A DNA stretch of 64,000 bases. Origin: Alicyclobacillus sp. ALC3. Lineage in GTDB: Bacteria > Bacillota > Bacilli > Alicyclobacillales > Alicyclobacillaceae. Positions 24,775 to 33,518 of this stretch are shown one piece after another. The translations under genes were made by a program, and so were the position numbers. The notes under the pieces were generated by a model. That model was not told the origin of the DNA. It made no database searches and was given only the letters and a program-made list of their open reading frames with translations. Every line of letters begins with the position of its first letter. Within the stretch, counting starts at the first letter, position 1. Location of the stretch: the NCBI RefSeq assembly GCF_028751195.1, contig NZ_CP066784.1, positions 496,001 to 560,000 of the forward strand, read 5' to 3'.

Positions 24775-25800
24775 TCACATGACCGCCTGGCAAACAGCTT
24801 CTTTAGCAGCATTGAGCGCAGAGATAACCCGCTCGCACCAAGCATCGAATGCAGGGTCTTCTTGCTGTAACTCCGGGTGGTTGAGCACATACCGAACCGT
24901 CTCAGCCAGTCCTTGATCGACGCGCGTTGTCGCGACGAAGCCCGGCACAAGGCGCTTTAGTTTCGTGTTGTCAAAGACGACGGAGTTCGCCTTGTCCCCG
25001 AGTAACGGGCCAGCGAAGTTGCCATCACTGCACGCGCTCAAAAAGTCCGACGCGACGTGCGTCGCCCGCAGTTCGACGCCGAGTGCAGACGCGATTACCT
25101 CGTACACCTGGTTCCACGTCACCGTCTCATCGGACGTAATCTGAACCGCTTCACCAATCGCGTGCAGGTTGCCCATCAGGCCGATGAAGCCTGTGGCAAA
25201 GTCACGGCTGTGCGTGAGCGTCCACAGCGACGTCCCGTCGCCCTGAATGAGCACTGGCTTGTGCTCGAGCATGCGTTTGAGCACCTGCCAGGAACCGCCA
25301 GCCCCGTGAACCCCAAGCGGGACTGAGCGCTCACAGTAGGTGTGGCTCGGGCGCACAACCGTGATCGGAAAACTGAAGTCCCGGTACAGTTCCATGAGCA
25401 ACGTCTCGCAAGCGATCTTGTTGCGCGAGTACGCCCAGTACGGGTTTGCAAGCGGTGTCGACTCGCTCACGCGGTAGTCCGAGAGCGGTTTCTGATACGC
25501 CGACGCGGAACTGATGAAGATGTACTGTCGCGTCTTCCCGCCAAACACGCGAAAATCTTGCTCGACGTGATCGGGTTCAAAGGCGATGAAGTCGGCCACA
25601 ACATCAAAGGTCTCACCGCCAATGGCCGCTCTCACTTCGTCTTCGTCCCGACTGTCCGCATGGAGGACACGCACTTCTGGTGGCAGGTCGTCCGTACGGC
25701 TGCCGCGGTTGAGCAGAGCCACGTCATGCCCGGCTGCAGCTAGTTGCTTCGTGACTTCGAAACTGATAGTTCCTGTCCCACCGATGAGCAGCGCCTTCAT
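24775..25800 (-). CDS. NAD-dependent epimerase/dehydratase-like protein
   Basis: A 341-residue Rossmann-fold protein. The dinucleotide motif is GGTGTISFE near residue 8, with a SDR-type YWAYSRNKIACE (Tyr-xxx-Lys) in the middle and a typical substrate-binding C-terminal half. The glycine motif GGTGTIS resembles isoflavone-reductase-like and RNA-binding CSP41-type extended SDRs. ATG at 25800 with AGGAGG upstream. It follows the esterase gene by 22 bases, so the pair could act on one sugar- or lactone-type substrate; this is inference. Confidence 0.87.
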   Translation of the reverse strand: MKALLIGGTGTISFEVTKQLAAAGHDVALLNRGSRTDDLPPEVRVLHADSRDEDEVRAAIGGETFDVVADFIAFEPDHVEQDFRVFGGKTRQYIFISSASAYQKPLSDYRVSESTPLANPYWAYSRNKIACETLLMELYRDFSFPITVVRPSHTYCERSVPLGVHGAGGSWQVLKRMLEHKPVLIQGDGTSLWTLTHSRDFATGFIGLMGNLHAIGEAVQITSDETVTWNQVYEVIASALGVELRATHVASDFLSACSDGNFAGPLLGDKANSVVFDNTKLKRLVPGFVATTRVDQGLAETVRYVLNHPELQQEDPAFDAWCERVISALNAAKEAVCQAVM

Positions 25801-25822
25801 GAATGATGCCTCCTGTCCGGTC

Positions 25823-26803
25823 TCAGTTATCTCCGCGTGTCGGCACCGATTCTTCCACGAAAAACTGGATGATCTCATCTGGCAAGCCATAAATGTCCTC
25901 GTGTCCGAACTCCGGGTAAATCAGCACGCGTTTTTCACCTGGTACGTTGTTGTAGGCTGAGAACTGCGTGGACGGCGGACACACTTCGTCCGACAAACCG
26001 GTCGCCATCAAAAGTGGCGCACGTACCCGACTCGCAAAGTTCTGGACGTCAATGTAGCCGAGCCGTTCGAACACTTCATCTTGTCGTCTATGCAACGGGT
26101 CCCGTCGCCTGAAGTACTCATACAACTCGCCGTACGCGGCTCCTCCAGCGCCAAGCTCCCACACCCGTTGGTAGTCGCATAAAAACGGGTAGACAGCGGC
26201 CACTTTCGCGACGCGCGGCTCAAGCGCTGCGCAGACAATTGACAGACCGCCGCCCTGTGAACGGCCAGTGACGTAGACTTTGGCGGGATTGACCTCAGGC
26301 ATGTCCATCGCAATGCGCGCAAGTTGCACTGCATCGAGAAAGACGTGGCGGTAGAACAAGTTCTCCTTCCGGTCTTCGAGGCCGCGCACAATCTGACCCA
26401 TCTTGGTCGGCCCCGCCGCGATTGTCCCTTCGGACGACGCCCCACCCTGCCCCCTCACATCCAGCGCAAGCACAGAGAAACCCGCCAGCACGTACGGCAG
26501 TTTGTCAAACCAATCACCCGAGTTCCCACCGTAGCCGTGGAACATCACAACAGCCGGGTGCGACTTCGCGCTGTTCACGGGGCGAAGGTACCGCGCGTAC
26601 AGCCGTGCTCCGCGCACGCCTGTGAATGTGAGGTCAAAACACGCTACATTCGGGACTGTAAACTTGGCAGGCGTGACGCTCAGGTTCGTCTGTGTGCCAT
26701 CGAGTTCTGCAAGCGCGTCTCGCCAGTACTCGTCAAAGTCCGCCGGGCGCGGGTTGCGCCCGACGTACTGGTGTAGGTCCTCCAGTGGTAGGTCGTGGGT
26801 CAA
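25823..26803 (-). CDS. Acetyl-xylan-esterase-like (AXE1) alpha/beta hydrolase
   Basis: A 326-residue protein matching the AXE1/cephalosporin-C deacetylase family: RPADFDEYWRDAL at the N-terminus, the FHGYGG oxyanion region, the nucleophile in GRSQGGG, and DEVCPPST and FGHED near the C-terminus for the aspartate and histidine of the triad. These enzymes deacetylate oligosaccharides or cephalosporin C and are cytoplasmic. No signal peptide is present. TTG start at 26803 with GGGAG upstream. Confidence 0.9.
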   Translation of the reverse strand: MTHDLPLEDLHQYVGRNPRPADFDEYWRDALAELDGTQTNLSVTPAKFTVPNVACFDLTFTGVRGARLYARYLRPVNSAKSHPAVVMFHGYGGNSGDWFDKLPYVLAGFSVLALDVRGQGGASSEGTIAAGPTKMGQIVRGLEDRKENLFYRHVFLDAVQLARIAMDMPEVNPAKVYVTGRSQGGGLSIVCAALEPRVAKVAAVYPFLCDYQRVWELGAGGAAYGELYEYFRRRDPLHRRQDEVFERLGYIDVQNFASRVRAPLLMATGLSDEVCPPSTQFSAYNNVPGEKRVLIYPEFGHEDIYGLPDEIIQFFVEESVPTRGDN

Positions 26804-26916
26804 TCGACTGTCTCCCTTCAGTTGCCTCGTCGGCTAATCTACTCGGTCACACCTTGTCCGTACTGGATTTGTGGTACTACAGATGACTGCAAGCGCAAAG
26901 AGACAACCTTATCGTC

Positions 26917-29859
26917 CTATTTGTTTGCCTCAACCAGAGGCTGGTAGTCGCTGCGTGCCCACTTCTTCTCCACGTTAACACCAGGCTGAGGATTGGGGTG
27001 GCCGAGACGGAAATTCCCCTTCACAATCGGAGACTTTCCAGTGAACTCGAGCACCTCCATCTTGACCCGCATCTCCTTGTACGCTGGAGTGAACGTGTAG
27101 GTGTCGTGGTCGCTGCTGGTCAACAGATTGACTGCTTCCTCGTCTTTGGTAGAGAGCAACGGAATGTAGACTTTGTTCCCACGCACACGGTCCGTGATGG
27201 TGACGCGCATCCTGACATGACCGTAGGGTGAACTGACACGAACCAACGAACCCTCCTGTATCCCGCGCTCTTTCGCAAGTTCAGGCGAGACTTCGATAAA
27301 TGTATGGGGCACTTTCTTCTGAATGCCTGCTACCCGCTGCGTCATGTTGCCCTCATGGAAGTGTTCCAGCAGTCGACCGTTGTTCAGCTCGAGGTCGTAC
27401 GCTTCCGGCAAGGTCAGCGGTTGCGTCCAATCGACCGGCCACAAGCGCGCCTTTCCACCGTCCAGTGGGAACCCGTCAAGATACAGGTTTGGCGAGTCGG
27501 TCCCGTCCTCAAACACGGGCCACTGCAAACTCTGATATCCTTCTAGCCGCTCGTAGGTCGCACCGCGCATCAGGTCTGTGAGACCGCAAGCCTCTTCGAA
27601 AATCTCCTTTGGCGATGTGTAGTTCCAGTCTGCCCCCAGTCGATTGGCCAGCGCCTGAATGATCTGCCAATCTGGTTTCGACTCCCCGAGCGGCGGCAAA
27701 GCCTGATACAAGCGCTGGATGCGGCGTTCGGTGTTCGTGAAGGTGCCTTCCTTCTCAAGACTCGGACTGGCTGGTAAAATCACATCGGCAAACTGCGCTG
27801 TCTTGCTCAGGAAGATGTCCTGCACGACAAAAAACTCCAACTTCTCGAACGCTGCCTGGACGTGGTTTGCATTCGAATCAACAATCGCCATATCTTCACC
27901 AACTACGTACATGGCTTTCAATTTACCCTCGTGAATGGCATCGACCATCTGGTGGTTATTTAAGCCCGGAGTCTCCGGCAAGGTGACCCCCCAGGCCGTT
28001 TCGTACTTCTCTCTGACAACACGGTCGTTCGCCGACTGATAGCCGGGATAGGAGGTCGGCGCACAGCCGAAGTCACCAGCACCCTGCACGTTGTTGTGAC
28101 CGCGGAGCGGGTATGCGCCTGTGCCGGGACGCCCGACATTGCCCGTGACCGCCAGCAAATTGCAGATTGCGGTGCTCGTATCCGAACCCCCGAGGTGCTG
28201 CGTCACGCCCATCGCCCAGCACACGCATACGGATTTCGCCTGCCCGATAATCTCCGCCGCTTCCATCAATTGTTGTTTCGCCAGCCCCGTCACTTCTGAC
28301 GTGTAGTCTAGCGTGTACTTATCCAACGATGCAACGTACTCGTCGACACGCTCCACGCTCTTACCCAAAAACTCAGTGTCCTGCCACCCCTGGTCAATGA
28401 TGTATTTCGTCACGCCAGAGAGCCACACCAAATCGGTGCCTTGTCGAGGATGCAGGTAAACGTCGGCTCTCTCTGCCATGATGTTTTTGCGGACGTCAGC
28501 CACAATCAACTTTTGGCCGTGCTTCTTTTGTGCGCGCCGAATCCGCGTAGAGAGCACCGGGTGCGCTTCGGCCGGATTGGCACCAACAATCACAACCACT
28601 TCAGCCATGCCAATGTCTTTAATCGATCCCGTATCACCGCCGTAGCCAAAGGTTCTGCGCAGCCCTTCCGTCGCAGGGGACTGACAGTACCTCGAGCAGT
28701 TGTCGATGTTGTTGGTGTGAAAGACGGCCCGGGCTAGCTTCTGCATGAGGTAGTTTTCTTCATTCGTGGTCTTCGATGAGGAGATGAGTCCTACCGCGTC
28801 ACCGCCATGACGCTCCCGAATTTCGGCCAAACGCTGCGCCGTGTAGTCCAACGCCTCTTTCCATGTGACCGGGTAAAACACATCGCCACGGCGAATCAAA
28901 GGTTCCACAATGCGCTCGTTGCTGTTGACGAAGTCCCAACCGAACTTTCCTTTGACACACGTGGAAATTTGGTTCGCAGGGGCGTCCATCGACGGTTCCA
29001 CCTTGAGGACCTTGCGGTCCTTCGTCCAGACGTCAAAACTGCACCCGACGCCGCAGTACGTGCACACCGTTTTCGTCTTCTTGATGCGAGACTCGCGCAT
29101 CTCGGATTCTATTTCCGAGACCGTGAAGATCTGTGAGTAGCCCGGCTCCACAGTTTTCGTCATGTCGATCATTTTGCCCAAAGTCCCCGACTCAATCCCA
29201 GTCAGGAAGCCTGCCTCACCCAACATCGACTTTTCCATCAAAGCATTGCAAGGGCAAACCGTCACGCAGTGCCCACAAGAAACACAGGACGACTCGTTGA
29301 TCGGCACGTCGTTGTCCCAGATGACGCGCGGGCGGTCACGTTCCCAGTCGACCGACAACACTTCGGAGACTTGCAAGTTTTGACAAGCCTCGACACAGCG
29401 TCCACATAAAATGCACTGGTCCGGGTCGTAACGGTAGAACGGGTTGCTCATGTCCTTTTCGTAAGGTTTGGGTTCGAACGGATAGGACTGGTGCTCAATC
29501 TGCATCTGCATCGCTGTGTTGTGGACAGTGCAGTTTCCGTTGTTGTTGTCACAAACTGTGCAGTACAGTTCGTGGTTGCGCAGAACTCTGTCCATGGCTT
29601 CTTTGCGCGCAAAACGCGCCCCCACGGATTTTGCTCGGACCACCATTCCCTCTTCCACAACTGTCGAACAGGCCCGAGCCAGTTGCCCATTGACTTCTGC
29701 AATGCACGTGTCGCAGGTCTCAATTGGCCCGAGCGCAGGGTGATAGCAGATATGCGGGTGTTCCTCTCCACTGCCCAAAATGGCGTTCAATACGAGTGTC
29801 CCTGGCTCGACCGCGACCGTCTTACCGTCAAGTTCGATTTGCACCCAACCTTCTGGCAT
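26917..29859 (-). CDS. Formate dehydrogenase-like alpha subunit (YrhE type, multi Fe-S)
   Basis: A 980-residue fusion of NuoG-like and molybdopterin domains, as in Bacillus YrhE. Iron-sulfur ligands are visible in order: a [2Fe-2S] set C38, C49, C52, C64; a His-Cys3 set H96, C100, C103, C110; two ferredoxin groups C149/152/155/159 and C192/195/198/202; and the Mo-domain [4Fe-4S] C266, C269, C273, C301. The Mo ligand position is C392 in CSRYCQSPAT. It is followed by Gln393, whereas proven formate dehydrogenases have His there. So formate as the substrate is probable by family but not secured. No Tat signal; cytoplasmic. Confidence 0.88.
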   Translation of the reverse strand: MPEGWVQIELDGKTVAVEPGTLVLNAILGSGEEHPHICYHPALGPIETCDTCIAEVNGQLARACSTVVEEGMVVRAKSVGARFARKEAMDRVLRNHELYCTVCDNNNGNCTVHNTAMQMQIEHQSYPFEPKPYEKDMSNPFYRYDPDQCILCGRCVEACQNLQVSEVLSVDWERDRPRVIWDNDVPINESSCVSCGHCVTVCPCNALMEKSMLGEAGFLTGIESGTLGKMIDMTKTVEPGYSQIFTVSEIESEMRESRIKKTKTVCTYCGVGCSFDVWTKDRKVLKVEPSMDAPANQISTCVKGKFGWDFVNSNERIVEPLIRRGDVFYPVTWKEALDYTAQRLAEIRERHGGDAVGLISSSKTTNEENYLMQKLARAVFHTNNIDNCSRYCQSPATEGLRRTFGYGGDTGSIKDIGMAEVVVIVGANPAEAHPVLSTRIRRAQKKHGQKLIVADVRKNIMAERADVYLHPRQGTDLVWLSGVTKYIIDQGWQDTEFLGKSVERVDEYVASLDKYTLDYTSEVTGLAKQQLMEAAEIIGQAKSVCVCWAMGVTQHLGGSDTSTAICNLLAVTGNVGRPGTGAYPLRGHNNVQGAGDFGCAPTSYPGYQSANDRVVREKYETAWGVTLPETPGLNNHQMVDAIHEGKLKAMYVVGEDMAIVDSNANHVQAAFEKLEFFVVQDIFLSKTAQFADVILPASPSLEKEGTFTNTERRIQRLYQALPPLGESKPDWQIIQALANRLGADWNYTSPKEIFEEACGLTDLMRGATYERLEGYQSLQWPVFEDGTDSPNLYLDGFPLDGGKARLWPVDWTQPLTLPEAYDLELNNGRLLEHFHEGNMTQRVAGIQKKVPHTFIEVSPELAKERGIQEGSLVRVSSPYGHVRMRVTITDRVRGNKVYIPLLSTKDEEAVNLLTSSDHDTYTFTPAYKEMRVKMEVLEFTGKSPIVKGNFRLGHPNPQPGVNVEKKWARSDYQPLVEANK

Positions 29860-29921
29860 CTACAGAACCTCCCTACCCTATCAACGTATTGTGAGTCGTA
29901 GAATGAATAAAAACACTCAAC

Positions 29922-29971
29922 AAAAAAGGGCACAAAGTGCGCCCTATACGGGCTTGCGCACCATTGTGCCC
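29922..29971 (-). terminator. Long-stem terminator between the DUF2294 gene and the FDH gene
   Basis: On the minus strand two nested arms pair: GGGCACAA with TTGTGCCC (29964-29971 and 29928-29935) and GTGCGC with GCGCAC inside them. The stem is followed directly by TTTTTTG. It would end the DUF2294 transcript and separate it from the formate dehydrogenase-like gene. Confidence 0.8.
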
Positions 29972-30130
29972 ATGAGCACCCCTGCAATCCCATACAGGCG
30001 TGACAGTAGCTTCCGCGGATCCTCTTAACCGAAACACTTCGCGAGTGTAACGGTCACACGTTCACATAATAATTCCAATATGGTCTTGGCTGTTCTCTTT
30101 TGTCAAGCAATATGCAGTTCGTGTGAATAA

Positions 30131-30481
30131 TCACTCTTTTCCTGCGATCGTGTCTTTAAAGATGAAAACCGAGACCCCCATGTCATGTTCCACCTTGAAA
30201 TCGGAAAACAGGTGGACCAACTGCGACCCGACTAACTCTTCCAGTCCGTCTGGCACGTGCTCTGCATATACGTCCTGAATCAGCTTTGTCCGGGCTTCTC
30301 GAACCATCTCGGCGCCTTCAGGATTATGACTGATGAACTTCTCCATGGGTGTGAGGTTGCCGTTCAAGATTGAAATCGCCATATTATCCACGAACACGGT
30401 ATGAATTCGCTCTGGCCCTTTACCAAAGTAGTCTTTCCTCACTCGGCGAACTATGTCGTTAAACATCTGCTCTTTGCGCAC
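30131..30481 (-). CDS. DUF2294 family protein
   Basis: A 116-residue protein with the DUF2294 pattern: an N-terminal helix, then GKGPERIHTVFVDNMAISILNGNLTPMEKFI, the EGAEMVREARTKLIQD helix and a C-terminal VEHDMGVSVFIFKD strand. The family is widespread in Bacillota and has no firmly known function. GTG start at 30481. It is read in the same direction as the formate dehydrogenase-like gene but a strong terminator lies between them, so genetic linkage is only suggestive. Confidence 0.8.
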   Translation of the reverse strand: MRKEQMFNDIVRRVRKDYFGKGPERIHTVFVDNMAISILNGNLTPMEKFISHNPEGAEMVREARTKLIQDVYAEHVPDGLEELVGSQLVHLFSDFKVEHDMGVSVFIFKDTIAGKE

Positions 30482-30620
30482 GCGGCACCCTACCCTTTCC
30501 AGAACATCGCGTCTCTATCAAGCACACTCGTTCAAACGATAATCATTCCCCACGTTTCAGTAAAAATCCTAGCATAACGCATAGGAAGCAACAAACTTGT
30601 CTGTGTAAAAATGTCTAGGG
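30482..30620. other. Non-coding spacer, promoter side of DUF2294
   Basis: AT-richer than its surroundings. No protein-like frame is visible. It should contain the minus-strand promoter for DUF2294 and ends at the plus-strand -35 element of the leader RNA candidate. Confidence 0.4.
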
Positions 30621-30652
30621 TTGACACACGACAGCAAAAAGAGAGATAAAAT
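30621..30652 (+). promoter_or_regulatory. Sigma-A-type promoter for the leader RNA / acetate-transporter-like gene
   Basis: A perfect TTGACA (30621-30626) is followed after 18 bases by GATAAA within AGATAAAAT. About 290 bases of non-coding leader separate it from the next start codon. Confidence 0.6.
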
Positions 30653-30659
30653 ATACGTT

Positions 30660-30795
30660 GGCTGATGTATTGGAACAGTACATCAACTACGGACTGATAT
30701 GCTGCTTGGTTTGTCTGTATGCGTTTGCAGGTAGACACAACGGCACAAAGTAGCGGCCTAAAACAGGCCCGCCTTTGTGCCGTTTCGTTTGTCTA
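30660..30795 (+). ncRNA. Structured leader or small RNA ending in an intrinsic terminator
   Basis: Downstream of the promoter there is a small hairpin (GATGTA 30664-30669 with TACATC 30679-30684), a possible TTTGTCT/AGACACAA pairing (about 30710-30740), and a strong terminator-like hairpin: 12 paired bases, AACGGCACAAAG (30739-30750) with CTTTGTGCCGTT (30773-30784), with an inner GGCCT/AGGCC pairing, followed by TCGTTTGTC. There is no coding frame. It could be a riboswitch-type attenuator for the gene at 30940 or an independent small RNA. I do not recognise a known riboswitch class. Confidence 0.5.
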
Positions 30796-30939
30796 GCCAA
30801 AGTATGAGCGTGTACAGCCACTTCTCCACGGAAAGAAGGCGGTGCTGACCCGGTAGTGTCACTGTTCGCACGGTCGAACACAGTTACACAAGCACAGTTA
30901 CAAAATCGTATGGAAGCGAGTCATTGGGGGGAAAACATC

Positions 30940-31533
30940 GTGTCAGTACCAATTTCGCACTTTTGGCCTGTCGCCATTGGTTTTTTATCGCTCTCGATTA
31001 ACTACTTTGTACAAGGCGGCACGACTCTTTCTGCTGGTCCAAACTGGAACCAGGACAAAGTGAAGTTCGACCGAACCGTGGGCCTGTGGGGGATGTTTCT
31101 CGGCGGATTCGGCCAGTTGCTCACCGGCATCTACCTGATGGTCGGTCTTTCCTGGTTTCCGGTCTATCGCAACGCCCCTCCGCTGTACATGGCGGCGGTT
31201 GCTTTCACTGTTTACGGAATCCACTGGATTGTCCTAGGACTGCGCCGATATACAGGAAGCGACCACGGGCCTGAGGCCTGGATGGCAATCCCGTTGCTCG
31301 GACTGAGTGTCCTTGGCGCAATTTCGTTTAACAAGGCCGACGATATACCCGCTATGATTCTCTTCATCGGCCTGACCTTGATTTACATTTGTGAAATTCC
31401 CGCCAGATTCCTCAACAGCAAAGGCTGGGAGAAAGCCACAGGCGCATTCCAATTACTCACGGGTATCTGGCTCCTGTACTTGACCTACGGTGTCACGCTC
31501 GACTTCGCCAACGGCATGCACTGGATAGTGTAA
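30940..31533 (+). CDS. Acetate-transporter-like (GPR1/FUN34/YaaH) membrane protein
   Basis: A 197-residue protein with six hydrophobic helices. The pattern WGMFLGGFGQLLTGIYLMVG followed by FTVYGIHWIVLGL resembles the second-third helix region of SatP/YaaH-type acetate transporters, but the family's NPAPLGL signature at the start of helix 1 is not present, so it is a divergent member. I place the start at GTG 30940 with GGGGGG eight bases upstream; an earlier ATG at 30910 has no ribosome site. Expression may be controlled by the leader RNA upstream. Confidence 0.62.
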   Translation: MSVPISHFWPVAIGFLSLSINYFVQGGTTLSAGPNWNQDKVKFDRTVGLWGMFLGGFGQLLTGIYLMVGLSWFPVYRNAPPLYMAAVAFTVYGIHWIVLGLRRYTGSDHGPEAWMAIPLLGLSVLGAISFNKADDIPAMILFIGLTLIYICEIPARFLNSKGWEKATGAFQLLTGIWLLYLTYGVTLDFANGMHWIV

Positions 31534-31546
31534 GTAGTTCGCAATA

Positions 31547-31580
31547 CTGGCGCAGTGGGTTAAAATGTCCACTGCGCCAG
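31547..31580. terminator. Inverted repeat between convergent genes
   Basis: A perfect 12-base-pair inverted repeat, CTGGCGCAGTGG (31547-31558) and CCACTGCGCCAG (31569-31580), with a 10-base loop. It lies between the stops of two convergent genes and could stop both transcripts, although no clear T-run follows on either strand. Confidence 0.55.
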
Positions 31581-31616
31581 CCATCAGCACCACACCGTTC
31601 GTGCGAACCGGTTCTC

Positions 31617-32600
31617 CTAGTATGCGCCACGGATCGACTCGCGGACTTGCGTTTGATAGAAGCTAACTAATTTCTGCCGCTCCGCCACCGCGAATGACGG
31701 GACATCTAGGGCAGCTAGATTGTCCTCGACCTGCTTGACGTTCCGAAATCCAGGAATCACGCAGGTGACCTCGTCAAAGTCCAGAATCCAGCGCAGTGCC
31801 GCCCGCGTCATGTTGCCCCGACCATCCGCAATCCAGCGCAGCTTGTCCGCTAGCTCAACGCCCTTCTCGAACCCGAGCCCTGCGAAGGTTTCGCCCACGT
31901 TGAACTTCTCTCCGTTTTCGTTGAAGTTCCGATGGTCGTTCTCGGCAAACCGATGGCTTTTGTCGAACTTCCCTGTCAACAGCCCACTCGCGAGCGGCAG
32001 TCTGACGAGAAGGCCAACGCCTCTCTCCTGCGCCAACTGGAACAGTTCGTCGGCCGGCTTTTGGCGAAAAATGTTGAAAATGACTTGCAACGCCTTGGCA
32101 CGCGAGTGTTCGATTGTGTAAATGCCTTCTTCGACAGTCTCGACACTGACACCGTAGTGCTGAATTTTCCCCTCTTGCTGAAGTTTGTCGAGCACCCCAA
32201 AGACGCGTCCGTCCTGCAGGATGGAGAGCGGCGGACAGTGAATCTGGTACAAGTCAATGCGCTCCCGCCCCAGACGTCGCAGGCTGCCCTCCAAGTACTG
32301 ACGCACAGTCGCCTCGGAATAAGTTTCGGCATCATGAATATCCCCTGCCCGGCAGAACTTTGTGGCGATGTGAATTTTGTCCTCTTTGCCCTTCGTAGCC
32401 CTAGCGAGCAGTTCCTCGCTGTGACCCGAGCCGTAGACATCCGCAGTATCAAAGAAGTTAACACCCGCATCCATCGCCACATCAAGCGCGCGCAACGACT
32501 CCTCGTCACTCGTGCTGCCCCAATCGCCGCCGATGGCCCATGTGCCAAAGCTGATTTCACTCACTTGCAAATCCGTGTTTCCCATTTTGCGGTATCTCAT
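31617..32600 (-). CDS. Aldo/keto reductase
   Basis: A 327-residue NADPH-dependent TIM-barrel reductase. The tetrad is visible as D51 and Y56 (FFDTADVYGSGHSEELL), K80 region (KIHIATKFC) and H118 region (DLYQIHCPP). The family reduces aldehydes and ketones; the substrate cannot be read. ATG at 32600. It is convergent with the acetate-transporter-like gene and stands alone. Confidence 0.92.
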   Translation of the reverse strand: MRYRKMGNTDLQVSEISFGTWAIGGDWGSTSDEESLRALDVAMDAGVNFFDTADVYGSGHSEELLARATKGKEDKIHIATKFCRAGDIHDAETYSEATVRQYLEGSLRRLGRERIDLYQIHCPPLSILQDGRVFGVLDKLQQEGKIQHYGVSVETVEEGIYTIEHSRAKALQVIFNIFRQKPADELFQLAQERGVGLLVRLPLASGLLTGKFDKSHRFAENDHRNFNENGEKFNVGETFAGLGFEKGVELADKLRWIADGRGNMTRAALRWILDFDEVTCVIPGFRNVKQVEDNLAALDVPSFAVAERQKLVSFYQTQVRESIRGAY

Positions 32601-32758
32601 CTGTGATGCTCCTTGTCGAATAGAACTTGACTGGAATTTTGTCTCTCATATCGTACCACCGACATGGGCATCAAGCGAAACCACTGCAACATTCCAAGGG
32701 CAGGACCAATTTTGGTCAACAGTGAAGGGAGTCGGCCATTTTGCAAAGAGAGGAAGGA

Positions 32759-32795
32759 GAAAACGCCCGGGCCATCTGGAAAAGTCAGCCCGGGC
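32759..32795 (-). terminator. Terminator after the amidotransferase-like gene
   Basis: A perfect 8-base-pair stem (GCCCGGGC, 32765-32772 and 32788-32795) with a 15-base loop, followed on the minus strand by GTTTTC. It is six bases past the stop of the 32802-33500 gene and closes the permease-amidotransferase unit. Confidence 0.75.
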
Positions 32796-32801
32796 ATATT
32801 T

Positions 32802-33500
32802 CTAGGCGTGTACTGGGGTCATCTTGGGTAAGTAGACAGCATCCCTGATTTGCGTTCGCTGCTCAACCCAAGTCAAGAGGTCCGTGAACAGGTACTGGTC
32901 CAAGCTATGAAGGCCCGTGACGATACCCGTGAAGTCCGCGCCAGCAAACCAATACATCGGATTGCGTTCGTTGCTCCCCGCAGCGACCAGGGACTCGTCA
33001 CGGTTCAGCACGATGACGTTCGCTTCGCCCCGCCCGATTGTATCGCGTAAGGTCGAGTTGATAGCGTCCGCAGGAGCCTCCGTCACAAGCCGCTGCTTGT
33101 AAAGGTGAAACCCCATTTCACTGTCTGACTGGCCTTGTACGACTTGTGCAAAAACTTCCCGCCAGCGGACGTGGTCGGCTAGGTAACCGTTATGTCCAAA
33201 GGCGAACTCCCCCTCCGCTAGATAGGGTTGGGAGTTTTCCACAGCGATTGTGCTGAGAAACGACGGCCTTCGCAGGTGAATCAGGCACGAGGTCGCGGAC
33301 TCACCGGCAAGTCGCTGCCGCCCCTGCACGTCCTCACCAAGACCAAGTTCGGAACGATAGTTTTGCAACACACCATCTTGGACCCAACTTACACCCCAAC
33401 CAAAACGCGCAATTCCGAACTTCTCAATCGTCAGACCCAACTGAAACGCCGTCCCCAACTCAAACGGCTTTGCAGATTGCAGCGCCAACATTTCACACAT
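32802..33500 (-). CDS. Class II glutamine amidotransferase-like protein
   Basis: A 232-residue GATase_4/YafJ-type N-terminal-nucleophile domain. Cys2 directly follows the initiator (MCEML), and the family's SCLIHLRRPS (arginine) and GEFAFGHNGYL (Asn-Gly oxyanion) motifs are present. No second synthase domain is attached, so it may act alone as a glutaminase- or amide-hydrolase-like enzyme, or provide ammonia to a partner. It lies 18 bases downstream of an APC permease gene and is probably co-transcribed, which suggests an amino-acid-amide substrate. Confidence 0.87.
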   Translation of the reverse strand: MCEMLALQSAKPFELGTAFQLGLTIEKFGIARFGWGVSWVQDGVLQNYRSELGLGEDVQGRQRLAGESATSCLIHLRRPSFLSTIAVENSQPYLAEGEFAFGHNGYLADHVRWREVFAQVVQGQSDSEMGFHLYKQRLVTEAPADAINSTLRDTIGRGEANVIVLNRDESLVAAGSNERNPMYWFAGADFTGIVTGLHSLDQYLFTDLLTWVEQRTQIRDAVYLPKMTPVHA

Positions 33501-33518
33501 AGTTGTCCCTCAATTCTG

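Noticed and set aside
30737-30795. T-box or known riboswitch at the leader RNA
   Set aside because: No T-box core sequence or other class signature was recognised, so I report only a candidate structured RNA.
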